This document shows positions 1 through 13,300 of a DNA stretch of 64,000 nucleotides, piece by piece; the stretch's first letter is position 1, and each line of letters begins with the position of its first letter. The notes under the pieces were generated by a model. It worked only from the letters and a program-made list of their open reading frames with translations. It was not told the DNA's origin and did no database searches. The position numbers and the translations under genes are program-made. This stretch comes from Ilex aquifolium (taxonomy: Eukaryota > Streptophyta > Magnoliopsida > Aquifoliales > Aquifoliaceae): positions 23,216,811 to 23,280,810 of the forward strand of contig OX637403.1 in NCBI GenBank assembly GCA_951799425.1, written 5' to 3'.

Positions 1-178
1 TGTTCGTCCCATCCCCACATACAACAAATTATCTACAAATAAAAATGTAAACAAACAAAAGTATATACAAGGAGCAACGTACCTCAGCCCATGATGAACA
101 TCACGGGACTTACCTCCGTTGTCCAAAAATCACCTTCTCAATTCAACAATTGCCTTCCTGGACAACGGCGCCAAAAAT
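1..178 (-). mobile_element. Element A: gag start, leader and primer-binding site (Athila-type, window edge)
   Basis: Read on the minus strand, an LTR end is followed by a primer-binding site at 156-173 (TGGCGCCGTTGTCCAGGA, close to the 3' end of tRNA-Asp). Next come a splice-donor-like AG|GTAAGT at 108-115, a hairpin at 88-107, and an ATG at 18-20 opening MWGWDE. This corresponds to the MWGRDD start of the whole Athila element at 45.9 kb. The rest of gag and pol lie beyond the left edge, so nothing can be said about whether A is whole. The layout and primer site are what Athila elements (Ty3/gypsy) use. Confidence 0.8.
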
Positions 179-1823
179 TGCATGATGACTTCCATTGTAT
201 TCCCTAATCTATGGACATCATCCCTAAATGTGTGCATGGTTTATTAGGATAAGGGAGTGTCATTCTCCCTCGGAATGATGCAAGAAATGGGGAAATGAAA
301 TAATGGTAGATGAATGTAAATGTGTGTGTGTGTGAGCAAAAGTGCTCCTCAAGCGCAAGGAGACTTTCGATTGTCGTGTTTTACTTGGAATTGGTATTCC
401 AAGGTCGTCTCTTCAGGGAAGGAGGTGAATCGTGTTGAAAGTGATTTTGGTGTAAAAGGGTAAAGTGTAAAAATCTTTTGTTGTTTGAGTTTGGTTTGTG
501 ATTGTATCTTGATGGAATTGAAATGGAAATAAGTGTTGGCTAATCCAAAGGGTTCATTCCAATGGGAATGCCAACTAAACTCGAAACCTACCCCCAATGG
601 TGTCTAGATGTTCGATTGATTCGTGGGAAGCGAGGGGCTAGGATGGAGGTGAGGATCCAAGCATATCCCGTGACAAGTCTACAGGATATCAAAGACTCAC
701 AACCACGTCCACACTCAACCCAGTCAAACCGAAACAATGCACACTACGAGGAGGAAGGATAATGACTTGAAATGGCATACCCAAGAGGAGGTCTCCCTTG
801 GATTAGCCAACTTAAAAGCTTAGCTACTCATAATGAAAACAAGAACATAAACATAATGAAGAGACATTGTAAGAAATGAAGCTTGGAACTTAACTAATGC
901 AAGAAAACATAAAACTGCAGGAAAATGAATTTAAGACCCATTTGAAGAGCTTAGAGATGAAAACTTAAATACATTAATGGTAAAAACTAAGATACTCAAC
1001 TAAACTTGAAGTGTGCTTGCAATATATGACATTAAATGCATTAAATGGAGCTTGAACAAGTCTTACAAGAAATTATAAGACAATGTATGGAAGAAAATAC
1101 AAAAATATCAACTTCGCTCTCTAGCACTATTCATCTTCTTCCTTGTTGCTTATCTCTCTACAATGTAATGTCCTTCAATAATGGTAAATCTCCCCTTCAA
1201 AAACACCCATGGAGCCCCCTAACCTGTGTGATGTGATCCGAATCAAAAGGGGGCTGAAAAGGATGGGCTGGACAGGCTAATGCAGGCCTACCCTGCACAC
1301 CCAGCTTCACCCATTCTCTCTCTCCTCATTTATGACCAAGCTTCCAAAAGTCCAAGCTAGGGTAAAAAGGGGGTGTCTTGTGTGTAAGAAGTGTTAGGAA
1401 CGAGTGGGAGACCCAATGGTGGGACCCCCAAAGTTACAGAGCTTGAGGTGCAGAATCTGTCCTGTTTCAGTAAAACCTACCTGTAGGTCGATGGAAACCT
1501 ACCGGTAGGTTTCACTCTAGTGAGCAAAACCTATCGGTAGGTTTGTGGTAGGTGCAAGTCCAGTAGCTAAACCCTATCGGTAGGTTTTTCCTTGTTTTGT
1601 AGAATTCTTGGTTCCTCCACCTTTCAAGCAAACATCAAGCCTCCACCTCATCTCCAACTAACTCAAGCATCATGATAGGGCCTAACAAGCACTATTTTTT
1701 CCTGTAAACATACCAAAACTCCATTAAAAGCTTGAGCATTGCAATTTCGCTCATTTTAACTGCAAAAGCAAACGTAAAAGGGATGTAAATGTAAATAAAA
1801 TATGCAATGTTTTGTACTAATCA
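179..1823 (-). mobile_element. Element A 5' LTR
   Basis: This is a 1.65-kb LTR read leftwards. It begins TGATTAGTACAAAACATTGC at 1823 and ends ...TGCA at 179, immediately before the primer site. The start resembles other Athila-type LTR starts in the window (TGATTAGCAC, TGATGAGCAC). It contains CCGG-centred palindromes at 1472-1588. The sequence to its right is integrase coding sequence of element B (minus strand), so A was inserted into B. The 5-bp flank is ATGTG (1824-1828), but the partner flank is outside the window. The short ORFs inside are chance frames. Confidence 0.8.
1472..1588. repeat. CCGG palindrome array, LTR of A (type AACCTACCGGTAGGTT)
   Basis: There are four closely spaced copies of a palindrome whose best form is AAACCTACCGGTAGGTTT (1495-1512). 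The other three, at about 1474-1489, 1527-1544 and 1569-1587, are imperfect. They lie in the first third of the LTR when read in LTR orientation. They form one of a set of family-specific CCGG palindromes found across the window. Confidence 0.9.
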
Positions 1824-4800
1824 ATGTGCGGTGGACACCTTGTGTGTGATGCCATACTTATGCATTAAGGATGCAAATGACCTATTACACAAATGCGATC
1901 CACCATCGCTTATCATGCACGAGGCATCCCGGCCCTCGAAAAAAATGTTCTCCTTGAGAAATTTGACCACGACCAGGTGGTCATTGGTCTTGGTTGGGAT
2001 AGCCTCCACCCATTTGGACACGTAGTCCACTGCTAATAGAATGTATAGATAGCCAAAAGACACGGGGAAGGGACCCATGAAGTCGATGCCCCAACAATCA
2101 AATATCTTAATAACAAGTACATGGGAGAGGGGCATCATGTTCCTTCAGGTCACACTACCCAATCTTTGGCACCTATTACACTTTTTATAGAAAGAGATAC
2201 AATCTTTTATCAAAGAGGGCCAATAAAAACCTGACTGTAGAATTTTTGTCGAAGTCTTCTTTGCAGAAAAATGGCCACCACGCGCTTTCGAATGGAAAAA
2301 TGCAATGACTTCCCATTGTTCACTTTCTGGTATGCATCTTCACATGACTTGGTCAGGGCAGTACTTGAACAGGTACGGGTTTCGAAGTAAAAATACTTCA
2401 TATCCGCCATAAACCTCCTTCTATCTTTCGGGCTCCAGTACGGTGGTATTTGTCCTGTTGCAAGATAATTACATATGTCAGAATACCAAGGACAAACAGA
2501 ATGAATCAAAAGTAAATGCTCATCAGGAAAAGAGTCAGGGATAGGAATATGCTCATCGGCATCTTGCACCACAAGTCGGGATAAATGGTCCGCCACCACG
2601 TTCTCAACTCCCTTTTTATTTTTAATCATCAAGTTGAATTCTTGCAGGAGGAGTATCCGCCTGATGAGTCTCGGTTTGGCATCCTTGTTAGACAACAAAT
2701 ACTTAAAGCAGAGTGATCGGTATAGACTATTATAGGTGAACTAATGATGTAGGACCGAAATTTATCCAATGCAAATACTACTACTGGCAACTTCTTTTCT
2801 GTGGTGGTATAGTTCATTTGAGCTTCATTTAGTGTTTTGCTAGCATAGTATATTACATAAGTCTCTTGTCCTCCTTTTGGCCGAGGACTGTGCCGACCGC
2901 GTAATCACTCGCGTCGCACATAAGCTCTTGTGCACAAGTTGAGCTTTCGGTAATCAATACACACTCTCCATCCGGTGATTACCCTTGTTGGAATGAGCTC
3001 GTTCTCCTCATTTTCCACCACGGTGACTCCCGATTTCTTTTGCATTACTTGAGTCGGACTCACCTATTTACTATCGGTAATCGGGAAGATGATGCCCACA
3101 TCAAGTACCTTTAGTACCTCGTCTCTCACCATAGCCTTCATGATTGGATTCAACCTTCTTTGTGGTTGTCGAGACGGCTTGGAATATTCTTCCAGATAGA
3201 TTCGGTGTGTACAAATGAGGGGGCTTATCCCCTTGATGTCGGCAATTGTCCAACCAATCGCTCCCTTGTGCCTCCTCAAAACTTTCAAGAGATCCTCTTC
3301 TTTTTTTGCCTTCATGGTTTAGCTAATCACCATCAGAAATGTCTTGTCATCCCCAAGGTATGCATACTTGAGATTGGATGGTAATGGCTTCAACTCCAAG
3401 ATTGGTTTTTGATAATTCGATGGAAAGATCTTCATGTTTTGATGTGGAAGCTTCTCAAATGTAGGGGTCCATTTTTCTACCCCTTTCAAGCTTTCCAACT
3501 CCTCTTGCTCATCAACCTCCCCTATATCAACACTCTACTCCTCCCTCAACTTAAAGGTGCTCATTAGCTCTAAGTGATCCTCCACCAATGTGTCGATCCG
3601 GTTGATCTCATGTGCCTCTTCATCATCCCCCGGTTGTTTAGATAAGTTGAAAACATTAAGGTCCATAGTTATGTTCATAAATGCAAGCTTCATAAGACCA
3701 TTCCTGCAATTACTCACAGCATTAGAAGTGGAAAGAAAAGGTCTAACAAGTATGACAGGGATTTGGGAGCTAAGATTTATAACCGGGTGAGTGTCAAGCA
3801 CAATAAAATCAACAGGGAAGTAAAATTTATCGACTTGTACTAAAACATCATCAACCACTCCCCTCGGTGTTCTGATGCTACGATCGGCCAACTGAAGAGT
3901 GATTAGAGTTGGCTTCAACTCTTTAAGTCGGAGTTGTTGATACACCGAATACGGTAGGAGGTTCACACTTGCCCCCAAGTCAAGGAGAGCTTGATCCACC
4001 CGATAATTCCCTATTATGATGGCAATGGTAGGGCATCTGGGGGTCCTTGAACTTTGGTGGGGTGTTGGTCCTCAAGATTGAGTTCACTTGCTCGGGAGGA
4101 ATGTCTTCTTGTGCACATTTAGCCTCCTCTTCACGGTACATACATCCTTCAAAATCTTGGCACATGAAGGGATTTGATTTATGGCATTGAGGAATGGGAT
4201 GTTGATTTTAACCTGCTTGAACATCTCAATTATATCAGAATAGTTAGCCACCTTGACGGGTGGTTTCAAACGATTGGGAAAAGGAGCCGGAATGGGGGAT
4301 GCATGCACATTTTCATCAACATTTTTTTTCTCACTCACCTCACCCCTCTCGGTGTCACCCTTAGTCTCTTCCTCTATTGGCAATGTAGCTTTGGCTGAGG
4401 CTTTTGGCACAATGGTCTTATCAATTTTTTTGCCACTTCGAAGGGTGGTAACTGCCTTAAGTTGCTCACAACTCTCACTAGTGGGTTAGGACAACTCAAT
4501 GACATTTTAGCCTCTAGGGTATTCTTGGGGTTGAGCGGGGAATTTTCCCTTCTCTTGTTGTGATGCTTCCATGCAATTTGTCAACTTAGTGAGTTGATTC
4601 CGAACTTCATTAAAAGCTGCAACATTTTGATTGTTAATGGCGGTCTGGCTTTGGATGAAATTATAAAGCACTTCCCCTACATTACTCTTATGGGATGGTT
4701 GGTAGGTGGGAGGATTGGATGATCCTTGTTGAGAAAAACTTTGTGGAGGTGGACTTTGGGAAAAAATTCTATGGAGGCGGGTTTGGTGAATACCCTTACG

Positions 4801-6142
4801 GATTGGACCGGGGGTATTGAGAGCTAGACGCTTGCCCTTCACCTTGGTATTGGCTTTTCTTAGGAGGCATAGGAGGTATACGCATTAGACCCATGAGGAG
4901 TGGGATTCTCATTTCTCCAACTAAAGTTTGGGTGATTGCTCCAACCCACATTGTATGTATTAGAGTGTGGGGAGAATGATTGCCTTGTTTGATTAAAGGC
5001 ATTGAATTGCTCGTGGTACACTTCCTTAAGTGGCGAAATATTAGGAAAATCCGATATGGAATGCTCCACACTCTCACAAATTGAGCAACCCTCCTTGGTC
5101 CTTGAAATATTAGACACCTTGTGTCTCTTCTCTCCACCTTCCATGACAACTTGGCGATTTTTGAGAGAAAATCTTTCCCATCTCTCAAATCATACATCCC
5201 TCCCCCATGTGCTTGATTACTATCCGGAGAAGACCTCGGTACATCGGTAAGATCTGTAATATCCCAAGATTGGGTATTTTGCGCCAATGTACTAAAGTAA
5301 TCTAGGGCCTCATCGGGGTCCTTGTTTAAGAACTCGTCATTACACATCATGTCGATGAATTGTCTATGGCCCGGTGTGATCCCTTCATAGAAGAAACTCA
5401 CCAATTGCCATGATTCAAAACCATGGTGTGGTACGGATTGGAGCAATTCCTTGTAGCGATCCCAACAATGGTAAAATTGCTTATTGGGTTTTTCTGAGAA
5501 GTTTTGGAATTTCTTTTTAAGAGCGGTGGTTCTAGGCACCGAAAAAAATTTGTTAAAAAACTCAGAAAGCATTTGTGCCCCAGAGATTATGAATCGAGGC
5601 CGCAAGGAGTTCAACTATGTTTTGGCTTTGTCCTCAAGGGAAAAGGGAAACAATTTCAAGAGAGCTATGTCTTCCATAGGTGATTAGTGGGGAAGGTTGC
5701 AACTATATCCTCAAATTCCTTAATGTGCAAATAAGGATTTTCTTTTTCAATTCTGTGGAATGTAGGAAGTAGTTGCAACATTTCCTACTTAACTAGGAAG
5801 GCATGAGCTTGGACCGGTAAGAGAATGCATGAGGGAGTGGTGCTACATGTGGATTGGAGAAAATCTCACATTGACCTCGCCGGAGGATCAATGGGGATAT
5901 TGTTCCCTTCATTCCTTGGAGGGAAATGCATTCTAGGGTTTTGCATTCCCCTGCCCCTTTGGACATTAGCCTCCTCATTCTCAAAGTTATCACCGGCATC
6001 CTCGGGTGAGTCTTGGTCAATATTCATGTTGGGGTCCAAGGGTTGTCTAACTAGTCTATTATGGTCATCCCATCCCCACCTACAAAACACTATCTACAAA
6101 TAAAAAGTAGGTAAACAAAAGTATATACAAGGAGTAACGTAC
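1824..6142 (-). pseudogene. Element B gag-pol fossil (Athila-type)
   Basis: Minus-strand translations match the Athila polyprotein of the whole element at 45.9-51.7 kb. From right to left they give: gag N-terminus (about 5.8-6.1 kb), gag core (about 4.8-5.6 kb), CCHC knuckle (near 5.1 kb), retropepsin with a DLGAS active site (about 3.6-4.0 kb), part of the reverse transcriptase region (about 2.9-3.3 kb), RNase H (about 2.5-2.9 kb) and integrase (about 1.8-2.3 kb). The region is broken, with many breaks, and is an old fossil. Its left part was displaced by the insertion of element A in the integrase region and lies outside the window. Confidence 0.85.
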
Positions 6143-7817
6143 TGCTTGATGATATCTGTTGTTGTTTTCCCTATCCTCCAGACATCATCCCTCAATGTGT
6201 GTATGGCTTATAGGGATAAGGGAGTGTCACTCTCCCTCGGAATGATGTGAGAAAAGGGGCAATGGAATAGTGGTAATGAAAATGGAATGTATGAAATGGA
6301 ATGTGCGAAATGAACAAAAGTGCTCCCCAAGCGCAAGAAGTCTTTTGAATGTCGTGTTTTACTTGAAAAAGTATTCCAAGGTCGTCTCCTAAGGGAAGGA
6401 AAGTTCAAGTGTGTGAAGGTGATTTTGTCAAAAAGAGAAAGTGTGAAAAAAATCTTTTGTGTTTGTTTTTGGTGAGTGAAGTTTATGAATGAAAATGAAA
6501 TGAAAACAAGTGTTGGCTAATCCAAATAGGTCATTCCAATGGGAATCCCAACTCAACTCGAAACTTTCCTCCAATGGTGCATAGATGAACGATTGATTCG
6601 TGGGAAGCTAGGGACGTGATGGTGAGGATCCAAGAATAAACCGTGATCAGGCCTATGGAATATCAAAGACTCACAATCTCGTCCACCCTCAACCCAGTCA
6701 AACCGAATCATCGTACACCGAGAGGAGGAAAGAAAATGAGTTGAAATGGAAAACCCAAAAGGAGGTCTCCCTTGAATTAGCCAAGTAAAAAATCTAGCTA
6801 TTCATGGTAAAAGGAAAGACATGCATAATGTAAAGAGACATTGTATTGAAATGGACTAAAAATAGAGATGAAATGAAGCTTAAAATAGAGCCTTGAACTT
6901 ATATTAATGCTAGGAGAAGATAAACTACCAAGAGAAATTCATTTTATAAACATAACTAAAGCTTAAAAGGAAAACCCAGCAGAAAAATAAAAGTGCAAGA
7001 ACATTTGAATTAAACTTGGTTACACTAGAATTAAAAGAGATTACAATGCAAGAAATAAAGATTTCAAGATAACTACAACTTACTACAATGAAATGGGAGA
7101 AGAAAATGCAAAAACATAAGCTTTCTATTATTCATCCTCTTCTACATTGGACTACTCCTTATCTTAGATAGCCACCTCTGAAAATGAGTGTGAATGCTGA
7201 ATATATGGAGAAAGGGCTCTGCATTTTCGTCCATAGGGGCTCCCCTAGCCTGTGTGTGTAGGCTTTCCATCAATGGGAAGATATTTGATGGCTTGGACAG
7301 GCTAGGAGCAGCTTACCCAGCAACTCCCCAGGCAGCCCCCTTCTCTCCCATACCGGTACCCTTCTGCTCCGGACCAGGTTTCGTAGAATTATCATAACTT
7401 TTGATCCAACTATCCGATTGAGCTGAAATTGTGACACAATATAGAAGACATCCAGATGTACAACTTTCATGTTTTTCACTTTTTTAGATTCGAAGTGGAT
7501 CATTATCAGAAAGGAGGAAAGCCAAGGTACTGCAACCAAATGGTGTGGGTGTTGGTGCCTTTGTTACCAAGCACCAATACCTCCTTGATTTCTTTCACTT
7601 TTAAGCCTCCAAATTCTCAAGTAATGTGTCCATGTCTTCACCACTCCTCCACACTTAGTTACAAGGTTACAAAATCCATGATTTACGCTATAATTACCTG
7701 CAACATCGAAAATTCAACATTATTCATAAATTTGGCTAACACTAAGTACTTATATGCAAAGCTAAGTAAAAATGCATGTAATGAGGCCATTAAATATGCA
7801 ATATTTTTTGCTCATCA
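6143..7817 (-). mobile_element. Element B 5' LTR
   Basis: A 1.68-kb LTR read leftwards. It starts TGATGAGCAAAAAATATTGC at 7817 and ends ...AAGCA at 6143. Its right flank is the leader of element C (5-bp flank CATAC at 7818-7822), so B is inserted in C. It holds one CCGG palindrome (around 7350-7361). At about 7380-7505 it also holds the block GAGCTGAAATTGTGACACAA ... ACAACTTTCATG that recurs in other LTRs here. No coding content. Confidence 0.8.
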
Positions 7818-7925
7818 CATACCTTAGCCCGTGATGATAATTCACGGGACTTACCTCCGTCGTCCTGGAAATCACCTTCTCATTTTTGGCGTCGTTGCCT
7901 TCCCCGGCAATGGTGCCAAAAATCC
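7818..7925 (-). mobile_element. Element C leader and primer-binding site
   Basis: Minus strand: a tRNA-Asp-type primer site at 7901-7918 (TGGCACCATTGCCGGGGA, one or two bases off the usual form), then donor-like AG|GTAAGT at 7849-7856 and a 7-bp hairpin at 7828-7848. The leader is cut at 7817 by the insertion of element B. The body of C lies to the left of the window. Confidence 0.75.
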
Positions 7926-9558
7926 TTGGTGTATTCCGTTGTTATCCCTAATCCCTGTACATCTTCCCATAGTATGTGTATGGCTTATATGGATAGGAAA
8001 GTGTCACTCTCCCTCGGAATGATGCAAGAAATGGGGTAAACGGAATAGTGGGAATGAAATGTGTGTGAAAAAAAGTGCTCCCCAAGCGCAGAGAGATTTT
8101 TGAATGTCGTGTTTTACTTGGAAATCGTATTCCAAAGTTATCTCCTCAGGGAAGGAGGTGAATCATGTTGAAGGTGATTTTGGTGAAAAAGGAAAAGTGT
8201 AAAAATCTTTGAGGTTGAGTTTTTGTGATTGTGTTCTTGGTGAAAATGAAAAGGAAAAAGTGTTGGCTAATCCGAAGAGGTCATTCCAATGGGAATGCAA
8301 AATCAACTCAAGACCTTCTTCCAATGGAGGTGAGGATTCAAGCATACACTGCGACAAGTCTACGATGTACCAAAAACTCACAACCATGTCCACACTCAAC
8401 CTAGTCAAACCAAATCAATGTACACTACAAGGGAGAAAGAAAAAGAGTTGATTTAGCATACCCAAGAGGAGTTCTCCCTTGGATTAGCCAACTTAAGGCT
8501 TAGCTACTCATATTTAATGCAAGAACATTACTGAAGTGAAGGACATTGTAAAGAAATGAAGAATGGAACTAAAATAAATACAAGAAAACATAAACTACAG
8601 AAAAGTGCATTTAATACCTATTTGAAAAACTTGAAATGAAAAGCTTGAATACAACAATGATGAAATCCAAAATGTAGAACAGGACTTGCAATGTACTTGT
8701 AATAAATGACATTAAAGACATTAAATGAAGTTTACACGAGTCTTACAGGAACTACAAGTGAAATGGATGTTAGAAAATGTAAAAATCTAAGCTTTCTCTC
8801 TCTAACTATATCTTCTTCCTTGGAGCTTCTCTCTCTATATCTCTACAATGCTGAGTAATCTTTCATGAATGATCCAAAAACGTCCATGGAGCTCTTTCTA
8901 GGTGTGAGACAGGGTTCCCATCCATAGGAGGCTGATTTGATGGCATTAGGCAGGCTAGGACAGGCCTAGCCTGCATCTCCCTGCATTGCCTCTTCTCTCT
9001 CCTCCTTATTAATGCTATTGCCTCCAAAGTCCAAGCAAGGGTGTTGGGAGGCATGTAGATGTGTAAGAGATGTCAGGGGAAAAGTGGGAGAAGTGTAGGT
9101 GGGACCCCCAAATAGCAGAGCTTGAGTTGCAGGCTGGCTGGGTATTTTGGGCAAAACCTTCCAGAAGGTTGATGTAAACCTTCCGGAAGGTTTGTGCAGG
9201 GATAATTGGATCAACAAACCAGTAGGCAAAACCTTTCGGAAGGTTTTGGCAGTGAATAGGCAGACCAAGTGTAAACCTTCCGGAAGGTTTTTAGCCAAAC
9301 CTTCCGGAAGGTTTTCATCCAAACAGCATTTTTCTTGGTTTCTTCACCCTCCAATCCTTCTTTTAAGCTATCCTCTCATCTTCATTAACTTCAAACACTT
9401 CAATGGGGGCCTAACTCAAACCATTTACATCATTTTACATGCATTTACACAAAAATCCATTAAGAAAAGATTAAATGTATTTCTCCCCAAATTCACAACA
9501 AAAGCAAGTATAAAAGGGCATAACAACATAAAATATATGCAATGTTTTGTGCTAATCA
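7926..9558 (-). mobile_element. Element C 5' LTR
   Basis: A 1.63-kb LTR read leftwards, starting TGATTAGCACAAAACATTGC at 9558. The left limit near 7926 is good to a few bases. It carries a five-copy palindrome array (9153-9323). The right flank (TGTAC at 9559-9563) is a different LTR in the plus orientation, so C was inserted into the LTR of element D. No coding content. Confidence 0.75.
9153..9323. repeat. CCGG palindrome array, LTR of C (type AAACCTTCCGGAAGGTTT)
   Basis: Five copies of AAACCTTCCGGAAGGTTT or close variants, spaced 8-60 bp apart. The arm sequence differs from the LTR of A (TTCC/GGAA instead of TACC/GGTA), yet the palindrome is kept. The same arm type recurs in the LTR of G. 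Confidence 0.93.
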
Positions 9559-10385
9559 TGTACTAAGCCTTCCATCAAGTGCTAAAAGGCAATGGGGAAG
9601 AAGGGCATGCTTGGACTGAACTTGCTTGTGGAAGTGTCCAACCTCTCCCCACTCATTGCACCTTAGTTCACACAGGCTAAGGAGGGGGTATGGACGAATT
9701 TGGACCAGGTCTTACACTATTATTCAGTTTTACACATGCTTTTAGAGAGAGAAGCTCCAAGGTAGAAGATGAAGTTTTAGAGATAGAAAGTTGGGTTTTC
9801 ACATTTGCTTCACCATTTTCATTGTAGTAAGTTTTATATTACATGTAATCTTTCTCTCTTTCACTTTAAATTCTTTTATTCAAGTTGTAATCAACCTTAG
9901 TCAGGAGTTTTGTATTTCCATTTTCTACATTTGGGTATTTTTCTCTTCAAGCTTTGTAATTTGGGTATGAATGACTTTACTTTTGTAGTTTAAACCTTTT
10001 ATTGCATCAATACAAGTTTTATGTTTCATCTCATTACCATGTCTATTTACATTATGCTTGTTCTTGCATCTATTATGAGTAGCTAGACTTTTAGTTGGCT
10101 AATCCAAGGGGAATTTCCTCTTGGGTATGTGAAATCAACTCTCCTTCATTCTCCCTCGTAGTGTAAAGTGTTTGGTTTGACTAGGTTGAGTGCGGACGTG
10201 GTTATGAGCTCTTGATACACCATAGACTTGTCATAGTGTATGATTTTGCCCAACACATTCACATAAGTCCCTCACTTCCTACGAATCAATCAAACACCGA
10301 GACACATTCACATTAGTCCCTCACTTCCTACGAATCAATCAAACACTCCCTTCGCACCTCACTTGCTTGCTAAAATAAAAAAATT
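9559..10385 (+). mobile_element. Element D 5' LTR remnant
   Basis: This plus-strand sequence matches the LTR at 60191-61875 over most of its length. Examples are TGGACTGAACTTGCTTGTGG, TTCAGTTTTACACATGC and the GA-rich stretch followed by AAGTTGGGTTTTCACATTTG. Its left part is cut off by the insertion of C. D and the LTR at 60.2 kb are probably the two ends of one element, because both are plus-strand, of the same LTR family, and flank gag-pol and env-like sequence in the expected order. That pairing is inference. Confidence 0.7.
10253..10346. repeat. Two-copy tandem duplication, period 49 bp
   Basis: ACACATTCACATAAGTCCCT (10253) and ACACATTCACATTAGTCCCT (10302) begin two nearly identical 49-bp units in the LTR of D. 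The equivalent LTR at 61.4 kb has one unit, so this is a local duplication. Confidence 0.85.
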
Positions 10386-13300
10386 GTCCTGCAAGGTTGA
10401 GAGTCTAGAGGTGAATAGGAGGCAAGAGGTGTCTAACATCACTAAGGCCGAGGAGTTTTGCTCTATAAGTGAGAGTGTTGAGCATTCTATTTTGGAGTGC
10501 CCAAACATTCCGGCACTCGAAGAGGTATATCATGAGTAAGTCAATGCTTTCAACCAAAATAGGCAATCATTATCTCCACACTCCAACACATATAATCCGG
10601 GATGGAGCAACCACCCGAACTTTAGTTGGAAGAATGATAACCCTATTCCTCATGGGTCTGGTTCATTCTCACCTCCCATTCCACCCAAGCAAAACCAATC
10701 ATATCATAGTCATGGCCCCTCAACTAGCTTCCAATACCCAAAACCCACCTCAACAAGGGTTTGGTCAACAAGGACCAACTAAACCATACACCTACCAACC
10801 TCCTTACAAGAGAAATTTGAAGGATGTTGTGCACCAATTTATTCAAAGCCAAACCACAATCAACAATCAAACCGCCGCCGCTTTTAATGACATCTGGACT
10901 CGAATCACTAAGTTGACCAATGCAACAGAGTCGGCCCAATAAGAAAAAGGAAAATTTCCTGCTCAACCTCAAGAAATCACAAGGGGTCAACATGTGATTG
11001 AATAGTTCGAGGGTACTAAATAGAGTTGTGAGCAACTCAAGGCGGTCACCACACTAAGGAGTGGAAAACATATAGATAAAATCATTTTTGTCTAAACTCT
11101 CACCCAAAGCCACATTGGAAAAGGAAAAAAAGACTATAAGGGTAACTCTGAGGAGGGTGAAACACTTGAAAAACAAATGATTTTGGATTTATATGTGCAT
11201 GATTGTCCTATCCCGGCCCCTTTTCCCCAACGTTTGAAGTCAATGGCTAAGGTGGCTAACTATTTTGACATTATTGAAATGTTTAAGCAGGTGAAGATAA
11301 ACATTCCGCTCCTTGAGGCCATAAAACAAATACCTTCTTGTGCAAAGATATTGAAAGACTTGTGCACCGAGAAGAGGTAATTGAATGTGCACAAGAAGGC
11401 ATTCTTCACCGAGCAGGTGAGTTCCATTTTGAGAACCAACACCCCTCCCAAGTTCAAGGATCCCAGCTGCCCTACCATTGCTATAACCATCGAAAATTGC
11501 CATGTGGAACTAGCGTTGCTAGACTTGGGAGCAAGTGTCAACCTCCCACCCTTTTTGTTGTATCAACAACTGCAACTTGAAGAGTAGAAGCCAACTCCTA
11601 TCACTCTTCAATTGGCGGACCGAAGCATGAGAACACCAAGGGGAGTAGTTGAGGATATTTAGTCCAAGTGGACAAATTTTATTTTCCCGTTGATTTTATT
11701 GTACTTGACACTCACCCCGTTGCTAACTCTAGTTCACAGATTCATGTCATAATAGGTAGGTCTTTCCTTGCTACTTCTAATGTTGTGATTAACTGTAGGA
11801 ATGGTCTAATGAAGCTTGCCTTTGGAAACATGATGATGGACCTCAATGTGTTCGATCTTTGCAAGCAACCAGGAGATGATGATGAAGTACATGAGGTCAA
11901 TCGGATTGACACTTTGGTGGAAGGTCAGATGGAGTCACTTTGTATTTTCAAGTTGCAGGGGGAAGAGTTTATTGAAGATGAGGAGTCAAAAAGTGTGCAA
12001 AGGGTGGGGAATTGGACCCCAACATTTGAAAAACTTCCACCACAAGAGAAGAGGATTTTTCCATCAACTGTGCAAACACCCATCTTAGAGTTGAAACCAT
12101 TGCCATCTACACTCAAGTATCCGTTTCTAGGGGAGCACAAAACATTCCCGGTGGTAATAAGCTCTTCTTTGGTGCCAAGGCAAGAAGAGGAGTCGTTGCA
12201 AGTTTTGAGGAGGCATAAAGGAGCCATCGGTTGGACCATAGCCGATATCAAGGGAATTAGCCCTCCCATTTGCACTTACAAGATTTACTTAGAGGAAGGC
12301 TCAAAGCCATGCCGACAACCACAACGAATGCTAAATCCTATCATGAAGGAGGTGGTGAGAGATGAAGTGCTCAAGCTACTTGATGTAGGCATTATTTTTG
12401 CAATTGCCGATAGTAAAATGGGTTAGTCCCACGCAAGTAGTATCAAAGAAGTCGGGAGTCACTTGTGTAGCAAATGAGGAGAATGAGTTGATTCCAACAA
12501 AGGTGGTCACTGGTTGGAGAGTTTGCATCGATTATTGAAAACTCAACTCATGCACAGGAAATGATCACTTTCCCTTGCCATTCCTTGATGAAGTGTTGGA
12601 GATGGTAGTCGGGCATCTTTTCTATTGCTTCTTGGATGGCTACTCCAACTACAATCAAATAGAGATTGTTTTGGAATATCAAGAGAAGATCACATTCACG
12701 TGTCCATTTGCTACTTATGTCTATCGCCGAATGCCATTTTGGTTTGTGCCATGCTCTTGGAACTTTTCAAAGATGCATGATGGGATATTCAGTGACATGG
12801 TGGAGAAGATTATGTAAGTGTTCAAGGATGACTTTTCAGTGTTTAGAGACTCATTTGAGGGATGCTTGGAAAACTAGGAGAGAGTTTTAGAGAGATATGA
12901 AGAGAAGAATTTGGTGCTAAATTGCGAAAAGTGCCATTTCATGGTAACGCAAGGGATTGTGCTTAGACACATTGTGTCCATAAAGGGGATTGAAGTGGAC
13001 AAATCCAAAGTGGAAGCAATTTCAAACCTACCCAATCCAAAGGTCGTTAAAGATATCAAGTCGTTTCTTGGTCATGCGAATTTTTATCATCGATTTATTA
13101 AGGATTTTAGTGCATTGGTAAGACCCTTGACCAATTTGCTAGCAAAGGATGTTCTCTTTGTGTGATCGGATGATTGTGAGGCATCTTTTAAAAAACTCAA
13201 AAGCATTCTTACTTCACCTCCAATCATGCGACCACCCAAGTGGGAACTACCATTTGAGCTCATGTGCGACACGAGTGATTACGCGGTCGGCGCAGTGCTC